Assembly: GCA_002840535.1 (NCBI GenBank)
Contig: PHBH01000043.1
Span: forward strand, 1 to 62,244
DNA from: Deltaproteobacteria bacterium HGW-Deltaproteobacteria-15
GTDB lineage: Bacteria > Desulfobacterota > DSM-4660 > Desulfatiglandales > HGW-15
Length of the DNA: 62,244 nt
Direction of reading: 5' to 3'
The notes below the pieces were generated by a model. It had not been told where the DNA came from and ran no database searches. It worked only from the letters and a program-made list of their open reading frames with translations. The position numbers were made by a program, and so were the translations under genes. Shown here one piece after another: positions 15,998 to 24,568 of this stretch. Each line of letters opens with the position of its first letter. The stretch's first letter is position 1.

Positions 15998-18181
15998 ATG
16001 TCTGAGCTCAAAGGACAGATCGAGAGGATCACCTATACCAACGATGAGACCGGATATACTATTGCCAAGGTGAAGGTTCAGGGCCATCCGGAACCCGTGA
16101 CCGTGGTCGGGAATCTGATCGCCCCCAACCCCGGGGAGATCATCAGCATGCAGGGGGAGTGGACCAGCCATCCAAAGTACGGAAAGCAGTTCAAGATCAG
16201 CCATTACGAATCCACGGTGCCCGCCACTGTCTACGGCATTCAGAAATACCTCGGCTCTGGGTTGATCAAAGGCATCGGCCCTGTTATGGCCAAGAGAATC
16301 GTTCAGCGATTCGGTAAAGAGACCCTGGAGGTCATAGAGAAGAGAATTCAGAGGCTGGAGGAAGTTGAAGGAATCGGAGAGAAGAGGATAGACATCATCA
16401 GGAGGGCGTGGGACGAGCAGAGGGAGATCCGCGAAGTGATGATTTTCCTCCAGGCCCATGGGGTCAGCCCGGGTTTTGCTGCAAAGATCTTCAAGCAATA
16501 CGGAAATCGCGCCGTTTCCGTTGTCAAACAGAATCCGTTCCGCCTCGCCTCCGATATCTTCGGCATCGGATTTCTCACTGCCGACCGTATTTCGGAAAAA
16601 CTGGGGATTGCCAGGGATGCGGAGATCCGGGTGCAGGCAGGTATTCTCTACGTCCTCCACCAACTCACCGAAGATGGACACGTGTTCTACCCTTATGAGC
16701 CGCTTATAGAGAAGTGCCGCGAAGTTCTCTGTGTGGACAGGGATGTCGTTGCAAAGGCTGTTCACGCCATTTCCCTGGAGAAGAAGATTATCCTGGAAGA
16801 TCTGAACGATGATCCGGACAACCTGAAGGCGAATAACAAGGCGGTCTATCTCTCAGGTCTGCACGTATCGGAAACAGGAATCGCGGTTCGCCTGAAAGCA
16901 CTTCTGCAGGCTCCCAAATCTATTCGTCCTATAGACTCCCACAAGGCCGTGGAATGGGTTCAGGGGCGACTCTCGATCATATTGGCCGCAAAGCAGGTGG
17001 AGGCGGTCCGCTGCGCTGCGGAAAACAAAATCATGGTAATAACGGGGGGCCCCGGCACTGGAAAGACAACCATTGTTCAGGCTGTTCTCAAGATCTTCTC
17101 GAAAATGGGAACCAGGATCATGCTGGCCGCGCCCACAGGTAGAGCGGCCAGGAAGATGAGCGAGGCCACAGGGCACGAGGCCAGGACCATACACCGGTTG
17201 CTGGAGTTCAGCATGCAGAAGGGAGGCTTTCAAAGAAACGATGAGCACCCCCTCGAGTGCGATCTTCTTGTTGTGGACGAAGCATCCATGATCGACACCC
17301 TGCTGATGCACCATCTCCTGAAGGCGATTCCCCCCGGTGCAACCTTCATCCTTGTGGGCGATGCCAACCAGCTCCCTTCGGTTGGCCCCGGCAACGTGCT
17401 CGGGGATATCATTGCCTCCGGCGTGGCACCTTCCGTGGAACTCCAGGAGATCTTTCGTCAGGCGGAAGAGAGTCTGATCATCGTCAATGCGCACAAGATC
17501 AACCGCGGTCTCCTTCCCTTCTTCAGACCTACCGATCAGAGTCTCGATGACTTCTACTTCATTGAACAGGAGGATCCGGACGAGGTCCTCAAGATCATCG
17601 TAGATCTTGCGAAAGATCGCATTCCGCGCCGCTTCGAACTGGATCCGGTTGAAGACATCCAGGTCATTACTCCCATGCACAAGGGATCGGTCGGCGCTGC
17701 GAACCTGAACCAGGAGCTCCAGAAGGCGCTCAATCCCGGAGAGGAAGGCGTAACCAGGGGAAATCGGACCTTCAGGCTGCAGGACAAGGTGATGCAGATC
17801 AAGAACGATTATGACAAGGAGGTTTTTAACGGCGACATCGGCAGGATCACGAGATTGGACATGGAGAACCAGGAGATGCTGATCTCTTTTGACGGCAGGC
17901 AGATCCCCTACGACTATTCGGATTTGGACGAGCTTGTGCTTGCCTATGCCATATCAGTGCACAAGTCACAGGGCTCGGAATATCCTGCAGTCATTATTCC
18001 CCTTCTTACCCAACACTATCTGCTCCTTCAGAGAAATCTCATCTACACTGCAGTCACCCGAGGCAGAAGACTCGTGGTTGTTGTGGGAACGAGAAAAGCC
18101 CTTGGTATCGGCATCAGGAATGTAAAGCCGCAGGAGAGGTACACGCGATTGAAGCAGAGACTGCTGAGCAGTAGGCAGTAA
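15998..18181 (+). CDS. recD2: ATP-dependent DNA helicase RecD2
   Basis: 727 residues, the normal RecD2 length. An OB-like N-terminus (GQIERITYTNDETGYTIAKV) is followed by helix-hairpin-helix segments (SGLIKGIGPVMAKRI, LEEVEGIGEKRIDII). Then come the SF1B helicase motifs: motif I GGPGTGKTT near 350, LLVVDEASMID (motif II), GDANQLPSVGPGNVL (motif III) and VHKSQGSEYPAVI near the C-terminus. RecD2 is a 5'-3' helicase outside RecBCD, used in repair. AAAGGA precedes the ATG. The final codons (SSRQ-stop) lie in a CAGTAGGCAGTAAGCAGT repeat, so the repeat provides the stop codon. Confidence 0.95.
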   Translation: MSELKGQIERITYTNDETGYTIAKVKVQGHPEPVTVVGNLIAPNPGEIISMQGEWTSHPKYGKQFKISHYESTVPATVYGIQKYLGSGLIKGIGPVMAKRIVQRFGKETLEVIEKRIQRLEEVEGIGEKRIDIIRRAWDEQREIREVMIFLQAHGVSPGFAAKIFKQYGNRAVSVVKQNPFRLASDIFGIGFLTADRISEKLGIARDAEIRVQAGILYVLHQLTEDGHVFYPYEPLIEKCREVLCVDRDVVAKAVHAISLEKKIILEDLNDDPDNLKANNKAVYLSGLHVSETGIAVRLKALLQAPKSIRPIDSHKAVEWVQGRLSIILAAKQVEAVRCAAENKIMVITGGPGTGKTTIVQAVLKIFSKMGTRIMLAAPTGRAARKMSEATGHEARTIHRLLEFSMQKGGFQRNDEHPLECDLLVVDEASMIDTLLMHHLLKAIPPGATFILVGDANQLPSVGPGNVLGDIIASGVAPSVELQEIFRQAEESLIIVNAHKINRGLLPFFRPTDQSLDDFYFIEQEDPDEVLKIIVDLAKDRIPRRFELDPVEDIQVITPMHKGSVGAANLNQELQKALNPGEEGVTRGNRTFRLQDKVMQIKNDYDKEVFNGDIGRITRLDMENQEMLISFDGRQIPYDYSDLDELVLAYAISVHKSQGSEYPAVIIPLLTQHYLLLQRNLIYTAVTRGRRLVVVVGTRKALGIGIRNVKPQERYTRLKQRLLSSRQ

Positions 18182-18235
18182 GCAGTAAGCAGTCCCGCGA
18201 AACGGCACACGGGATCTACGCTACGCTCCGATAGG
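18172..18235. repeat. CAGTAAGCAGTCCCGCGAAACG element, copy 1
   Basis: The unit CAGTAAGCAGTCCCGCGAAA continues into CGGCACACGGGATCTACGCT and starts at the recD2 stop codon. An inverted copy lies at 18520-18575 and a third at 48834-48890. Confidence 0.8.
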
Positions 18236-18287
18236 CAGAAAGAAGATGGTTAATGGTTGGTTATCCGCTGCCGGTCTGGAAAGAAAC

Positions 18288-18378
18288 GTAGGATGGGTTG
18301 AGCGCCAGCGAAACCCATCGCACGATGCGCGGCACCTCTTCCGAACCGATGGGTTTCACTCCGTTCAACCCATCCTAC
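18288..18378. repeat. GGATGGGTTGAGCG hairpin
   Basis: Inverted arms (GTAGGATGGGTTGAGCGCCA and complement ending CAACCCATCCTAC) flank a 30-nt centre between recD2 and the next minus-strand gene. The remainder of the 18.2-18.57 kb gap is CAGTAAGCAG words. Confidence 0.88.
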
Positions 18379-18519
18379 AGCACTTTGCACAAATTTGACG
18401 GTGTGTAAAAGTCGTCACCCCGGTTGAATGACGTCAGTGCCGGCAGGTGATGTATGATTTGCTTTTCCCCTGCTGCTTACTGCCTACTGCTTACTGCTTA
18501 CTGTTTTTCAACTGCCTGC

Positions 18520-18580
18520 CGCTTATCGGAGCGTAGCGTAGATCCCGTGTGTCGTTTCGCGGGACTGCTTACTGCTTTTC
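18520..18580. repeat. CAGTAAGCAGTCCCGCGAAACG element, copy 2 (inverted)
   Basis: On the minus strand it begins at the CAG-TAA that ends the upstream hypothetical gene and continues GCAGTCCCGCGAAACGACAC. It is inverted relative to copy 1, so the intervening 290 bp can form a long stem. Confidence 0.8.
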
Positions 18581-19060
18581 AATCTCCGCCAGCAATTCCC
18601 CCAGCGTTTTTGTCGTTTCAGGTGAGTCGAAGTGGTAGGGCATCTCGCGTGTGAATTCGACCTTGCCGTCCCAGAGCCTGACCTTCAGGACCCAGCCGAT
18701 CACGCCCAGAGATGGTGAGGAGAGCGCGACATGATAGAGGAGATCGCTGATGTCCCTCTCGGATTGGAAGCCTTCCACCCAAAGCACGGCCTCTGCATTC
18801 ATCCTCGTTGCCTCGCTCGTGACCTCCTCCGTGACAGGAGGCACCCCGAAATCAACCGGATCGGCCATGATCATATAAAAAGACATGATCCTGCCCTGGG
18901 TTCGGATGGTTTCCTTGACGGCTTCGAAGAAGCTGTTGATGTAAGCGGAAAGAATCCGTCTCCTTTTTGCGGGATGGGCATGAATGGCCGCCAGCACGCG
19001 GGCCACCTGCTCCTGAAGAAGACTTATCGGCAAATCCTTCTGTTGCTTTCTTGTTCCCAA
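18569..19060 (-). CDS. Conserved-looking hypothetical protein
   Basis: About 163 residues from a TTG start with AGAGGA nine bases upstream; a GTG at 19105 extends the frame by 15 codons without a ribosome site. No signal peptide or membrane helix is seen. The sequence mixes helix (LQEQVARVLAAIHAHPAKRR) and strand (VIGWVLKVRLWDGKVEFTRE) and contains SFYMIMADPVDFGVPPVTEE. No family was recognised. The last two codons and stop come from a CAGTAAGCAGT repeat. It points away from the dodecin gene's upstream side and may be a separate unit. Confidence 0.6.
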   Translation of the reverse strand: MGTRKQQKDLPISLLQEQVARVLAAIHAHPAKRRRILSAYINSFFEAVKETIRTQGRIMSFYMIMADPVDFGVPPVTEEVTSEATRMNAEAVLWVEGFQSERDISDLLYHVALSSPSLGVIGWVLKVRLWDGKVEFTREMPYHFDSPETTKTLGELLAEIEKQ

Positions 19061-19105
19061 AACCCGAGTTCCTCTAGCCGGCCCTGATAGCGGGTGGTGT
19101 CTCAC

Positions 19106-19231
19106 GACGCAGTTGTGATGTCGACCGAAGGTGGAGATCTGAGATCTCTCCCCCGGCTATTGCCGGGGTCGAGATGGCAATCGACCCTTGCCGCAGCAGG
19201 GTCAATGACCCGGTTCTTCGGTTGGAGTCAC
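19106..19231. other. Intergenic, no gene
   Basis: It contains a short GATCTCTCCCCCGGCTATTG and GCCGGGG-type palindromic segment. Together with the following repeat and terminator it fills the gap between the hypothetical gene and dodecin. Nothing coding was seen. Confidence 0.4.
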
Positions 19232-19329
19232 GTAGGATGGGTTTCCCCTGGCAATCATTCAGCCGGGGGAAACCCATCATCAACCCCGCCTCGATCCCGA
19301 TGGGTTTCATTTCATTCAACCCATCCTAC
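19232..19329. repeat. GGATGGGTTGAGCG hairpin
   Basis: The left unit is the CCCCTGGCA..AGCCGGGGGAAACCCATC variant. The right unit is GATGGGTTTCATTTCATTCA followed by ACCCATCCTAC. This is one family member with mixed arm types. Confidence 0.85.
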
Positions 19330-19345
19330 GGAACCAATCCTCTAC

Positions 19346-19387
19346 AAAAAAATCCCCCCCTTCTATAAGGTGCGCGAAGGGGGATTT
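19346..19387 (-). terminator. Rho-independent terminator of the dodecin gene
   Basis: Read on the minus strand, AAATCCCCCTTC pairs with GAAGGGGGGGATTT across a 12-nt loop, followed by a run of seven T. It lies about 50 nt after the dodecin stop codon. It is the clearest intrinsic terminator in the window. Confidence 0.8.
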
Positions 19388-19437
19388 GTCCGCTATCGAC
19401 AGTCAGAATGCTGACCGCCGATAGCTCATGCCTGGTA

Positions 19438-19653
19438 CTATTTGCCCTTCTCGTACTTGAAGGAGAGATTTACCCGGGCGCGGTACTGACTCACCTTCCC
19501 GTTTTCCACGGTCAGATCGAGCTTCACTACCTCGGCAACCCTCAGATCCCTCAATGTTCCAGATGCGGCTTCTACGGCCGTCTTGGCCGCATCTTCCCAG
19601 GACTTTGTGCTTGTGCCAACGAGTTCAACGATGGTGTAAGTACTTCCACTCAT
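19438..19653 (-). CDS. Dodecin family flavin-binding protein
   Basis: 71 residues, the usual dodecin length. The sequence STYTIVELVGTSTKSWEDAA matches the first strand and helix, with the tryptophan that stacks on flavin; the later strands are LRDLRVAEVVKLDLTVENGK and YRARVNLSFKYE. Dodecins form hollow dodecamers that store or buffer riboflavin or FMN. The start at 19653 is supported by GGAGGCGGGGC just upstream; the open frame extends 16 codons further without a site. It is a single gene with its own terminator, next to a flavoenzyme (acyl-CoA dehydrogenase). Confidence 0.93.
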   Translation of the reverse strand: MSGSTYTIVELVGTSTKSWEDAAKTAVEAASGTLRDLRVAEVVKLDLTVENGKVSQYRARVNLSFKYEKGK

Positions 19654-19756
19654 GCCCCGCCTCCTCTGAAAAAGGTTAGCTGCCGTCATGACCATGGACA
19701 CATGAAACGAGGATACCGGCGGGTGAAGGATAAGTCAAGAAAGGCAAAGCAAGAGG

Positions 19757-20004
19757 GTTTCACCGCAGAGACGCAGAGAGCGCAGAGAGAGATTCATTTT
19801 TCAATGGCGGGAGATTACCGCCATTGAAAAAACTCTCGCCCCCTGTAGGGTTCAGCCCTTCACAGGTCGATATGGCCAATCTTTGGTCGCATATTTTGCC
19901 TGTCCAAGACTCTGCTGTGAGCCCCTTTTTGTCTGCCGTCGTCTCCCGGCAGACAAAAAAGATTCCTCTCTGCGGGCTCAGCGACTCTGCGGTGAATAGT
20001 TTTT
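19757..20004. repeat. Nested palindromic element with two core hairpins
   Basis: Outer arms TTCACCGCAGAGACGCAGAG and CTCTGCGG..CTCTGCGGTGAA are inverted copies about 200 nt apart. Inside are two perfect hairpins: TTTTTCAATGGCGG / CCGCCATTGAAAAA (19797-19831) and TTTTTGTCTGCCG / CGGCAGACAAAAA (19928-19961). It fills the gap between acyl-CoA dehydrogenase and dodecin. Confidence 0.8.
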
Positions 20005-20012
20005 CTTTCCCT

Positions 20013-21167
20013 TCATCGCCGCCTGTCAAAACCGCTCATCACCTCCCTGAAAATCACCAGCCTCTGCACATCCTGGGTTCCTTCCCCCAGGGATGATGCC
20101 CATGCATCCAGCGGGAACTTATGGATTGGATGTTCATAGATTACGGATGCCGCGCCGAACAGATCTGCGGCCCACTCCGTTACTTCTTTTGCCGTCTGCA
20201 CGGACATGTATTTTGCCAAAGACGCTTCCAATCGGAAAGGCATGTCGCGATCCATTGCCCAGCACGCCTTGTGAATCAGCAGCCGGGAAGCCTCCATCTT
20301 TGCATAGAGGTCGGCGATCTGGAAGGACTTGAACTGGTGGTCCGCGAGTCGCACGCCAAAGATTTTGCGCTTTCTGGAGTGGCCGATCGCCAGGTCAAAT
20401 GCACCCTCTGCTGTACCCAGTGTCATTGCGCTGATGAAGACCCGGCTGTGCGTGAAGATAGTGAGCACCTGCTGGAGACCCCTGCCCCTTCCCCCCATGA
20501 GATGGCTCTCCGGGACAAAGACGTTCGTCATTTGTATCCTGGTGAGATCCGAGGGAACCCACACCTGTTTATTCAGCTTTGTACGGCTGACCCCTTTTGA
20601 GGAAAGGTCCACGAGGAACATGGAGAGACGACTGTTTCGGCTTGCCTTCGGGTCCGTCACAGCGGTGACCACGGCCAGGTCGCTGACAGTGCCGTTCGTG
20701 ACATAGGCTTTCGTCCCGTTCAAGACCCATCCGCCGTCCACCTTTTCCGCCTTCATAGCAATGTTTGCCACGTCGCTGCCGGCTTCACTTTCGGTATTTC
20801 CAAGGCAAAGGAGCAGCCTGCCCATTACGGCAGGTTCGCCAAAGCCGGCCAGCAGGTCATCGGTCGGAAATAGCCTCAGCCCGGTGATGCCCAGGTCATT
20901 ATGGGCAAGAAAGGCGACGGCAACTCCCGGAGAGAGCCTGGCGAGTTTTTCTATGAGAAGCGAGCCCCGGAGGGAGGGCCGGGCCCAAATCCTGTCCCGG
21001 TCCCAGGTGAAGCCGAACCATCCTCCTTCCCCCATTGCTGAAAAAAAAGTCCGTGGAATCGCCTTCTCATGATACCAGCTCGTGAGATGAGGTTTTACCT
21101 GGATATCCAAAAACGACTGAAAACGTTCGACCTCGTGATTCATCTCTGTCGGAACATGAAAGTCCAT
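20013..21167 (-). CDS. Acyl-CoA dehydrogenase
   Basis: 384 residues, the normal length. Family signatures are LCLGNTESEAGSDVANIAMK (FAD/substrate loop), GWVLNGTKAYVTNGTVSDLA and the C-terminal LGEGTQDVQRLVIFREV, whose Glu is at the position of the catalytic base in MCAD-like enzymes. It introduces a 2,3 double bond into an acyl-CoA and passes electrons to ETF. The start at 21167 was chosen because AGGGGAGGTG lies directly upstream; the frame extends 34 codons further. No ETF or thiolase genes are adjacent, so the substrate chain is not indicated. Confidence 0.92.
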   Translation of the reverse strand: MDFHVPTEMNHEVERFQSFLDIQVKPHLTSWYHEKAIPRTFFSAMGEGGWFGFTWDRDRIWARPSLRGSLLIEKLARLSPGVAVAFLAHNDLGITGLRLFPTDDLLAGFGEPAVMGRLLLCLGNTESEAGSDVANIAMKAEKVDGGWVLNGTKAYVTNGTVSDLAVVTAVTDPKASRNSRLSMFLVDLSSKGVSRTKLNKQVWVPSDLTRIQMTNVFVPESHLMGGRGRGLQQVLTIFTHSRVFISAMTLGTAEGAFDLAIGHSRKRKIFGVRLADHQFKSFQIADLYAKMEASRLLIHKACWAMDRDMPFRLEASLAKYMSVQTAKEVTEWAADLFGAASVIYEHPIHKFPLDAWASSLGEGTQDVQRLVIFREVMSGFDRRR

Positions 21168-21475
21168 GGACACCTCCCCTGACCCTTCGTTCTCTCGATG
21201 TCGCCTGCGTCTTCGCGGCTCTGCGAGAAGGTCTCCACTCATTCCTATCGCGCCTGCGCCGCCAGGCAATCAGGTCTTTAATGTATTTGATATTTCCGCG
21301 CTTGCCTCCCGCCTTCCCACACCTCTCTCTCGCGAAAAGGTGAACAGCACCGGAGGAACTGAGCATTGTGCAAGCTGCTTCCGTGTGCTAATTTGGTTCC
21401 TATGCCGGCACCCGGTTTTCGGCTGTCTGGTACCTTGGACTTCGAATAATATCCTGATTCAGGAGTTTTTCAAAA
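21168..21475. other. Divergent intergenic region
   Basis: This gap separates the acyl-CoA dehydrogenase (minus) and the sigma-54 activator (plus) and must carry both promoters. A TAATAT hexamer at 21447-21452 could be a -10 for the activator, but no good -35 was found. No ORF and none of the repeat families is obvious. Confidence 0.4.
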
Positions 21476-23263
21476 ATGGATTATCTGGGGATTCTTGATT
21501 TTTCCCCTGTCGCTCAGTTTGCCATCGACCGGGAGCATAAAATTGTCCGTTGGAACAGGGCGTGTGAAATCATGACAGGATATCCGGCCAAGGAGATGGT
21601 GGGCACCGATTTCCAATGGAAACCCTTTTACTCCTCCAAACGTCCGATGCTGGCCGATATTGTCCTGGAGCAGGATGGCAGGGGTTTTCTGAAGTATTAC
21701 CGGGGGAGCAAGCTGATCAGATCCAGGGCAGTCTCCAACGCATGGGAGAAGACCGAATTTTTCTCCAACCTTGGCGGCCGATCCCGCAATATCCGTTTCC
21801 TGGCTGCCCCCGTTCCTGAAGCCGGACATTACGTGGGGGCGGTGGAGACACTGATCGATGTGACCGAAGAATCCAACCATGAAAAGGCTCTCATCCAATC
21901 CATGGAGGACTACCGCGCTCTCGCCGAAGACCTCTCCGACGGATTTGTGCTCGTCCAGGGCGGCAGGTATGTTTTTGTAAACAACGCCTATGCGAAAATG
22001 CTGGGTTACTCGGATCCGGGCTTTTTCATTGGAAAACGAGCGGAAGAATTCATATCCCCTGCATTAAGGGAGGAATTCACGGAAAAGAATATCGCCATAT
22101 CCCATGGACATGTCCGGGAAAAGCACCTTCGTTGGCCGCATGTTGCAAGAGACGGCCGTGAAGTGTGGATCGAAGGACACCCAAAGCTGATTACATGGGG
22201 CAATAAGCCTACGGTGCTTTCCACCCTGATCGATGTCACAGAGGCCATGAACCGTGAGACGGCCATAAAGGAGGAAGCCAGTCGTCTCCGGAGACAGGTC
22301 AAGAGTCTGAAGGCCTCCATGAAAGAGCGGTACAGATTCGGAGAGATCATCGGAAAGAGCGCTCCAATGCAGGAGGTTTATGAACTCATCACAAAGGCGG
22401 CGGCGAGGGATGCGAACGTCATCATTTACGGAGAATCCGGCACGGGAAAAGAGCTCGTGGCCAAGGCAATCCACGACAGGAGTTCACGAAAAAAAGGGAA
22501 TTTTGTTCCCGTGAACTGCAGCGCCATCCCGGAAACACTGATGGAGAGCGAATTCTTCGGCTACAAAAAGGGGGCTTTCACAGGCGCTCAAGTCGACAAG
22601 AGGGGGTATCTGGATCAAGCCAACGGCGGGACACTCTTCCTGGACGAGATAGGCGAGCTGTCTCCGGACATACAGGCGAAGCTGCTTCGAGCCATCGAAG
22701 GACACGGCTACACGCCGATCGGCACAACGGAGTCCAGAAACAGTGATTTCCGGATCATTGCGGCCACACACAAAAACCTGGTCGAACAGGTCCAGCTGGG
22801 CCGCACGAGAGAGGACTTCTTCTACAGGATCCATATTGTTCCCATCGATCTTCCCCCCCTGCGAAGCAGGAAAGAGGATATACCCCTTCTTGTGGACCAT
22901 TTCATAAGAAGCTACGACATCGACGGGAAGATCACGCCGCTCCCGGGCGATGTCATGAAGGTCATCTATGATTACGACTGGCCGGGAAACGTGAGAGAGC
23001 TGCAAAATGCAATCCATCGCTTCATCACGATCGGACGGCTCGATCTGGTGGACACCCGAAAGTGCGACAACTTCACCATTCCCGGGGAAAAGGAGTCCGG
23101 CAGCAGAACCGGAACTCTCCAAGGGATGGTTAAAGGGCTGGAAAAAGAGATGATTTACGAAGCTCTCAGGCAGGGGAAAGGTAATAAGACCAAGGCTGCC
23201 GCCCTTTTGGGAATCCCGCGCAAGACTCTCTACCGAAAGCTCATCAAAGTCGAGTCAAAATGA
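21476..23263 (+). CDS. Sigma-54-dependent transcriptional activator, PAS-PAS-AAA+-Fis HTH
   Basis: 595 residues. The first PAS lies at about 1-125 (starting LGILDFSPVAQFAIDREHKI), the second at about 140-265 (VLVQGGRYVFVNNAYAKMLG), followed by a coiled linker. The AAA+ domain has Walker A GESGTGKE near 319, the sigma-54-contacting GAFTGA near 366, Walker B GTLFLDEIGEL and a GNVREL segment. A Fis-type helix-turn-helix ends the protein (KTKAAALLGIPRKTLYRKL). The PAS domains suggest sensing of a small molecule or redox state in the cytoplasm. The stop codon lies inside an array of inverted half-sites, and a -24/-12 promoter sits 165 nt downstream, before the TRAP importer it probably controls. 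Confidence 0.93.
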   Translation: MDYLGILDFSPVAQFAIDREHKIVRWNRACEIMTGYPAKEMVGTDFQWKPFYSSKRPMLADIVLEQDGRGFLKYYRGSKLIRSRAVSNAWEKTEFFSNLGGRSRNIRFLAAPVPEAGHYVGAVETLIDVTEESNHEKALIQSMEDYRALAEDLSDGFVLVQGGRYVFVNNAYAKMLGYSDPGFFIGKRAEEFISPALREEFTEKNIAISHGHVREKHLRWPHVARDGREVWIEGHPKLITWGNKPTVLSTLIDVTEAMNRETAIKEEASRLRRQVKSLKASMKERYRFGEIIGKSAPMQEVYELITKAAARDANVIIYGESGTGKELVAKAIHDRSSRKKGNFVPVNCSAIPETLMESEFFGYKKGAFTGAQVDKRGYLDQANGGTLFLDEIGELSPDIQAKLLRAIEGHGYTPIGTTESRNSDFRIIAATHKNLVEQVQLGRTREDFFYRIHIVPIDLPPLRSRKEDIPLLVDHFIRSYDIDGKITPLPGDVMKVIYDYDWPGNVRELQNAIHRFITIGRLDLVDTRKCDNFTIPGEKESGSRTGTLQGMVKGLEKEMIYEALRQGKGNKTKAAALLGIPRKTLYRKLIKVESK

Positions 23264-23276
23264 CTCACCTGAGTCA
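23252..23276 (+). promoter_or_regulatory. Candidate enhancer site (three inverted half-sites)
   Basis: GAGTCA-AAA-TGACTCA-CC-TGAGTCA: the middle half-site forms a palindrome with each neighbour, one of 7-bp arms with a 2-bp spacer. It spans the stop codon of the activator gene and lies about 150 bp upstream of a -24/-12 promoter, the usual place for an activator-binding site. Binding by the adjacent Fis-type protein is inferred. Confidence 0.6.
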
Positions 23277-23427
23277 CAATGCCTCATAGCAATTTCTCGT
23301 TAAATCCTGGAGATATAGCATTAAGCGCCTGTATGGGTTGAGACATTTTGTCACAACCGCAGAATGCCTGCCTCTTCCACTCAAGCATATGTATTGACAT
23401 CTCAAACACTTACAAGAGCACCGTCTC

Positions 23428-23443
23428 TGGCATCATCCTTGCC
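23428..23443 (+). promoter_or_regulatory. Sigma-54 (-24/-12) promoter
   Basis: TGGCATCATCCTTGCC has GG and GC separated by exactly 10 nt and agrees with the TGGCAC-N5-TTGC consensus except for one position. The predicted transcript would start near 23454, about 65 nt before the DctP start codon. Confidence 0.72.
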
Positions 23444-23520
23444 AGGATTGTCTGCGGGTGAGATTTTGGGGCATGCCCTGTGTAAACAACTCTTAGCCGC
23501 GTTACAGAAAGGAGTTCAAG

Positions 23521-24540
23521 ATGAAGAAAAGGTGTTTTCATATGATAGGCCTCCTTGTGCTGATCGGTGCGCTGCTCTGCCCGAGCCCTGCTCCTGCAGC
23601 GCCACTCGAACTGAGCCTCAGTCTCATTATCCCGTCCAGGCACAACCGTTATGTCCATGTACTCGAACCTTGGGTGAAAATGATTGAAGAAAAGACCAAG
23701 GGAAATGTGAAGATCACTCCATATTTCGCAAACTCCCTGGCGCCTACGAATCAGATGTTCGAATCCACGGTCTCCGGACTGGCCGATATCTCCGAAGGTC
23801 TCACCTATGCGAACCCGGGCCGATTTCCCCTGACGGAGACGCTGATGCTTCCTGAGTTGGGGATCAAGAGCGCTCTTTCCGCATCCAAGGGACTCTGGCA
23901 CCTGTACAAGACTATTCCTGAATTCCAGGCGGAATATAAGGGAGTGAAAGTTCTCTGGCTCCATGCCGCTCCTCCCTTGAAGCTGACGACGACCAAGAAA
24001 CCCGTGCGCAACCTGGATGATCTCAAAAACATGAAGATATGGGTGACAGGATCAGTACCGGTCGTCACAGGCAAAGCCCTTGGCTTCAGTCCCGTTCCCA
24101 TGGCTCCCGGTGATGTTTATCTTGCCCTGGAAAAGGGCGTGATCGACGGGGCGATCGCGGACAACGAGATCTTCGTTTCCAGAAAGTTCGTGGATATTTC
24201 CAAGTACTTCACTGAGCTCGACATCACCCAGGTGGCTTTTTACGTAGTCATGAACCAGCAGAAGTGGGACAGCCTCCCTCCGGAGGTGAAAAAGGTGTTG
24301 GAGGAACTCTCCGGCGACTGGGCAGTGGAGTTTTCCGGAAAGATAAGGGACAAGGAAGAAAAGGAAGCCGAGGAAGCAGCCAAGGCAAAGGGAACCACCT
24401 ACATCCAGTTTTCGGATGCCGAAAAAGATAAAGTGAGCAAGATTCTTGCCCCTGTAAAGGAGAAGTACGTTTCAGACCTGGAGGCCAAAGGATTGCCGGG
24501 CAAGAAAGTCCTGCAGGAATTGACTAAGTTTGCGAAGTAG
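23521..24540 (+). CDS. dctP: TRAP transporter solute-binding protein (DctP family)
   Basis: 339 residues. The signal peptide ends near 25 (CPSPAPAAPLE), and GAAAGGAG precedes the ATG. The mature protein has the DctP fold markers FANSLAPTNQMFESTVSGLA, LHAAPPLKLTTTKKPVRNLD and GKALGFSPVPMAPGDVYLAL, the last holding the region used for carboxylate binding. It captures an organic acid in the periplasm for the fused DctQM permease encoded next. The gene lies directly behind the sigma-54 promoter. The ligand is unknown; the flavoprotein and oxidoreductase that follow suggest it is their substrate or precursor. Confidence 0.92.
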   Translation: MKKRCFHMIGLLVLIGALLCPSPAPAAPLELSLSLIIPSRHNRYVHVLEPWVKMIEEKTKGNVKITPYFANSLAPTNQMFESTVSGLADISEGLTYANPGRFPLTETLMLPELGIKSALSASKGLWHLYKTIPEFQAEYKGVKVLWLHAAPPLKLTTTKKPVRNLDDLKNMKIWVTGSVPVVTGKALGFSPVPMAPGDVYLALEKGVIDGAIADNEIFVSRKFVDISKYFTELDITQVAFYVVMNQQKWDSLPPEVKKVLEELSGDWAVEFSGKIRDKEEKEAEEAAKAKGTTYIQFSDAEKDKVSKILAPVKEKYVSDLEAKGLPGKKVLQELTKFAK

Positions 24541-24568
24541 TTTTCTCGCACGCGAGAAAGGTTCAGCT

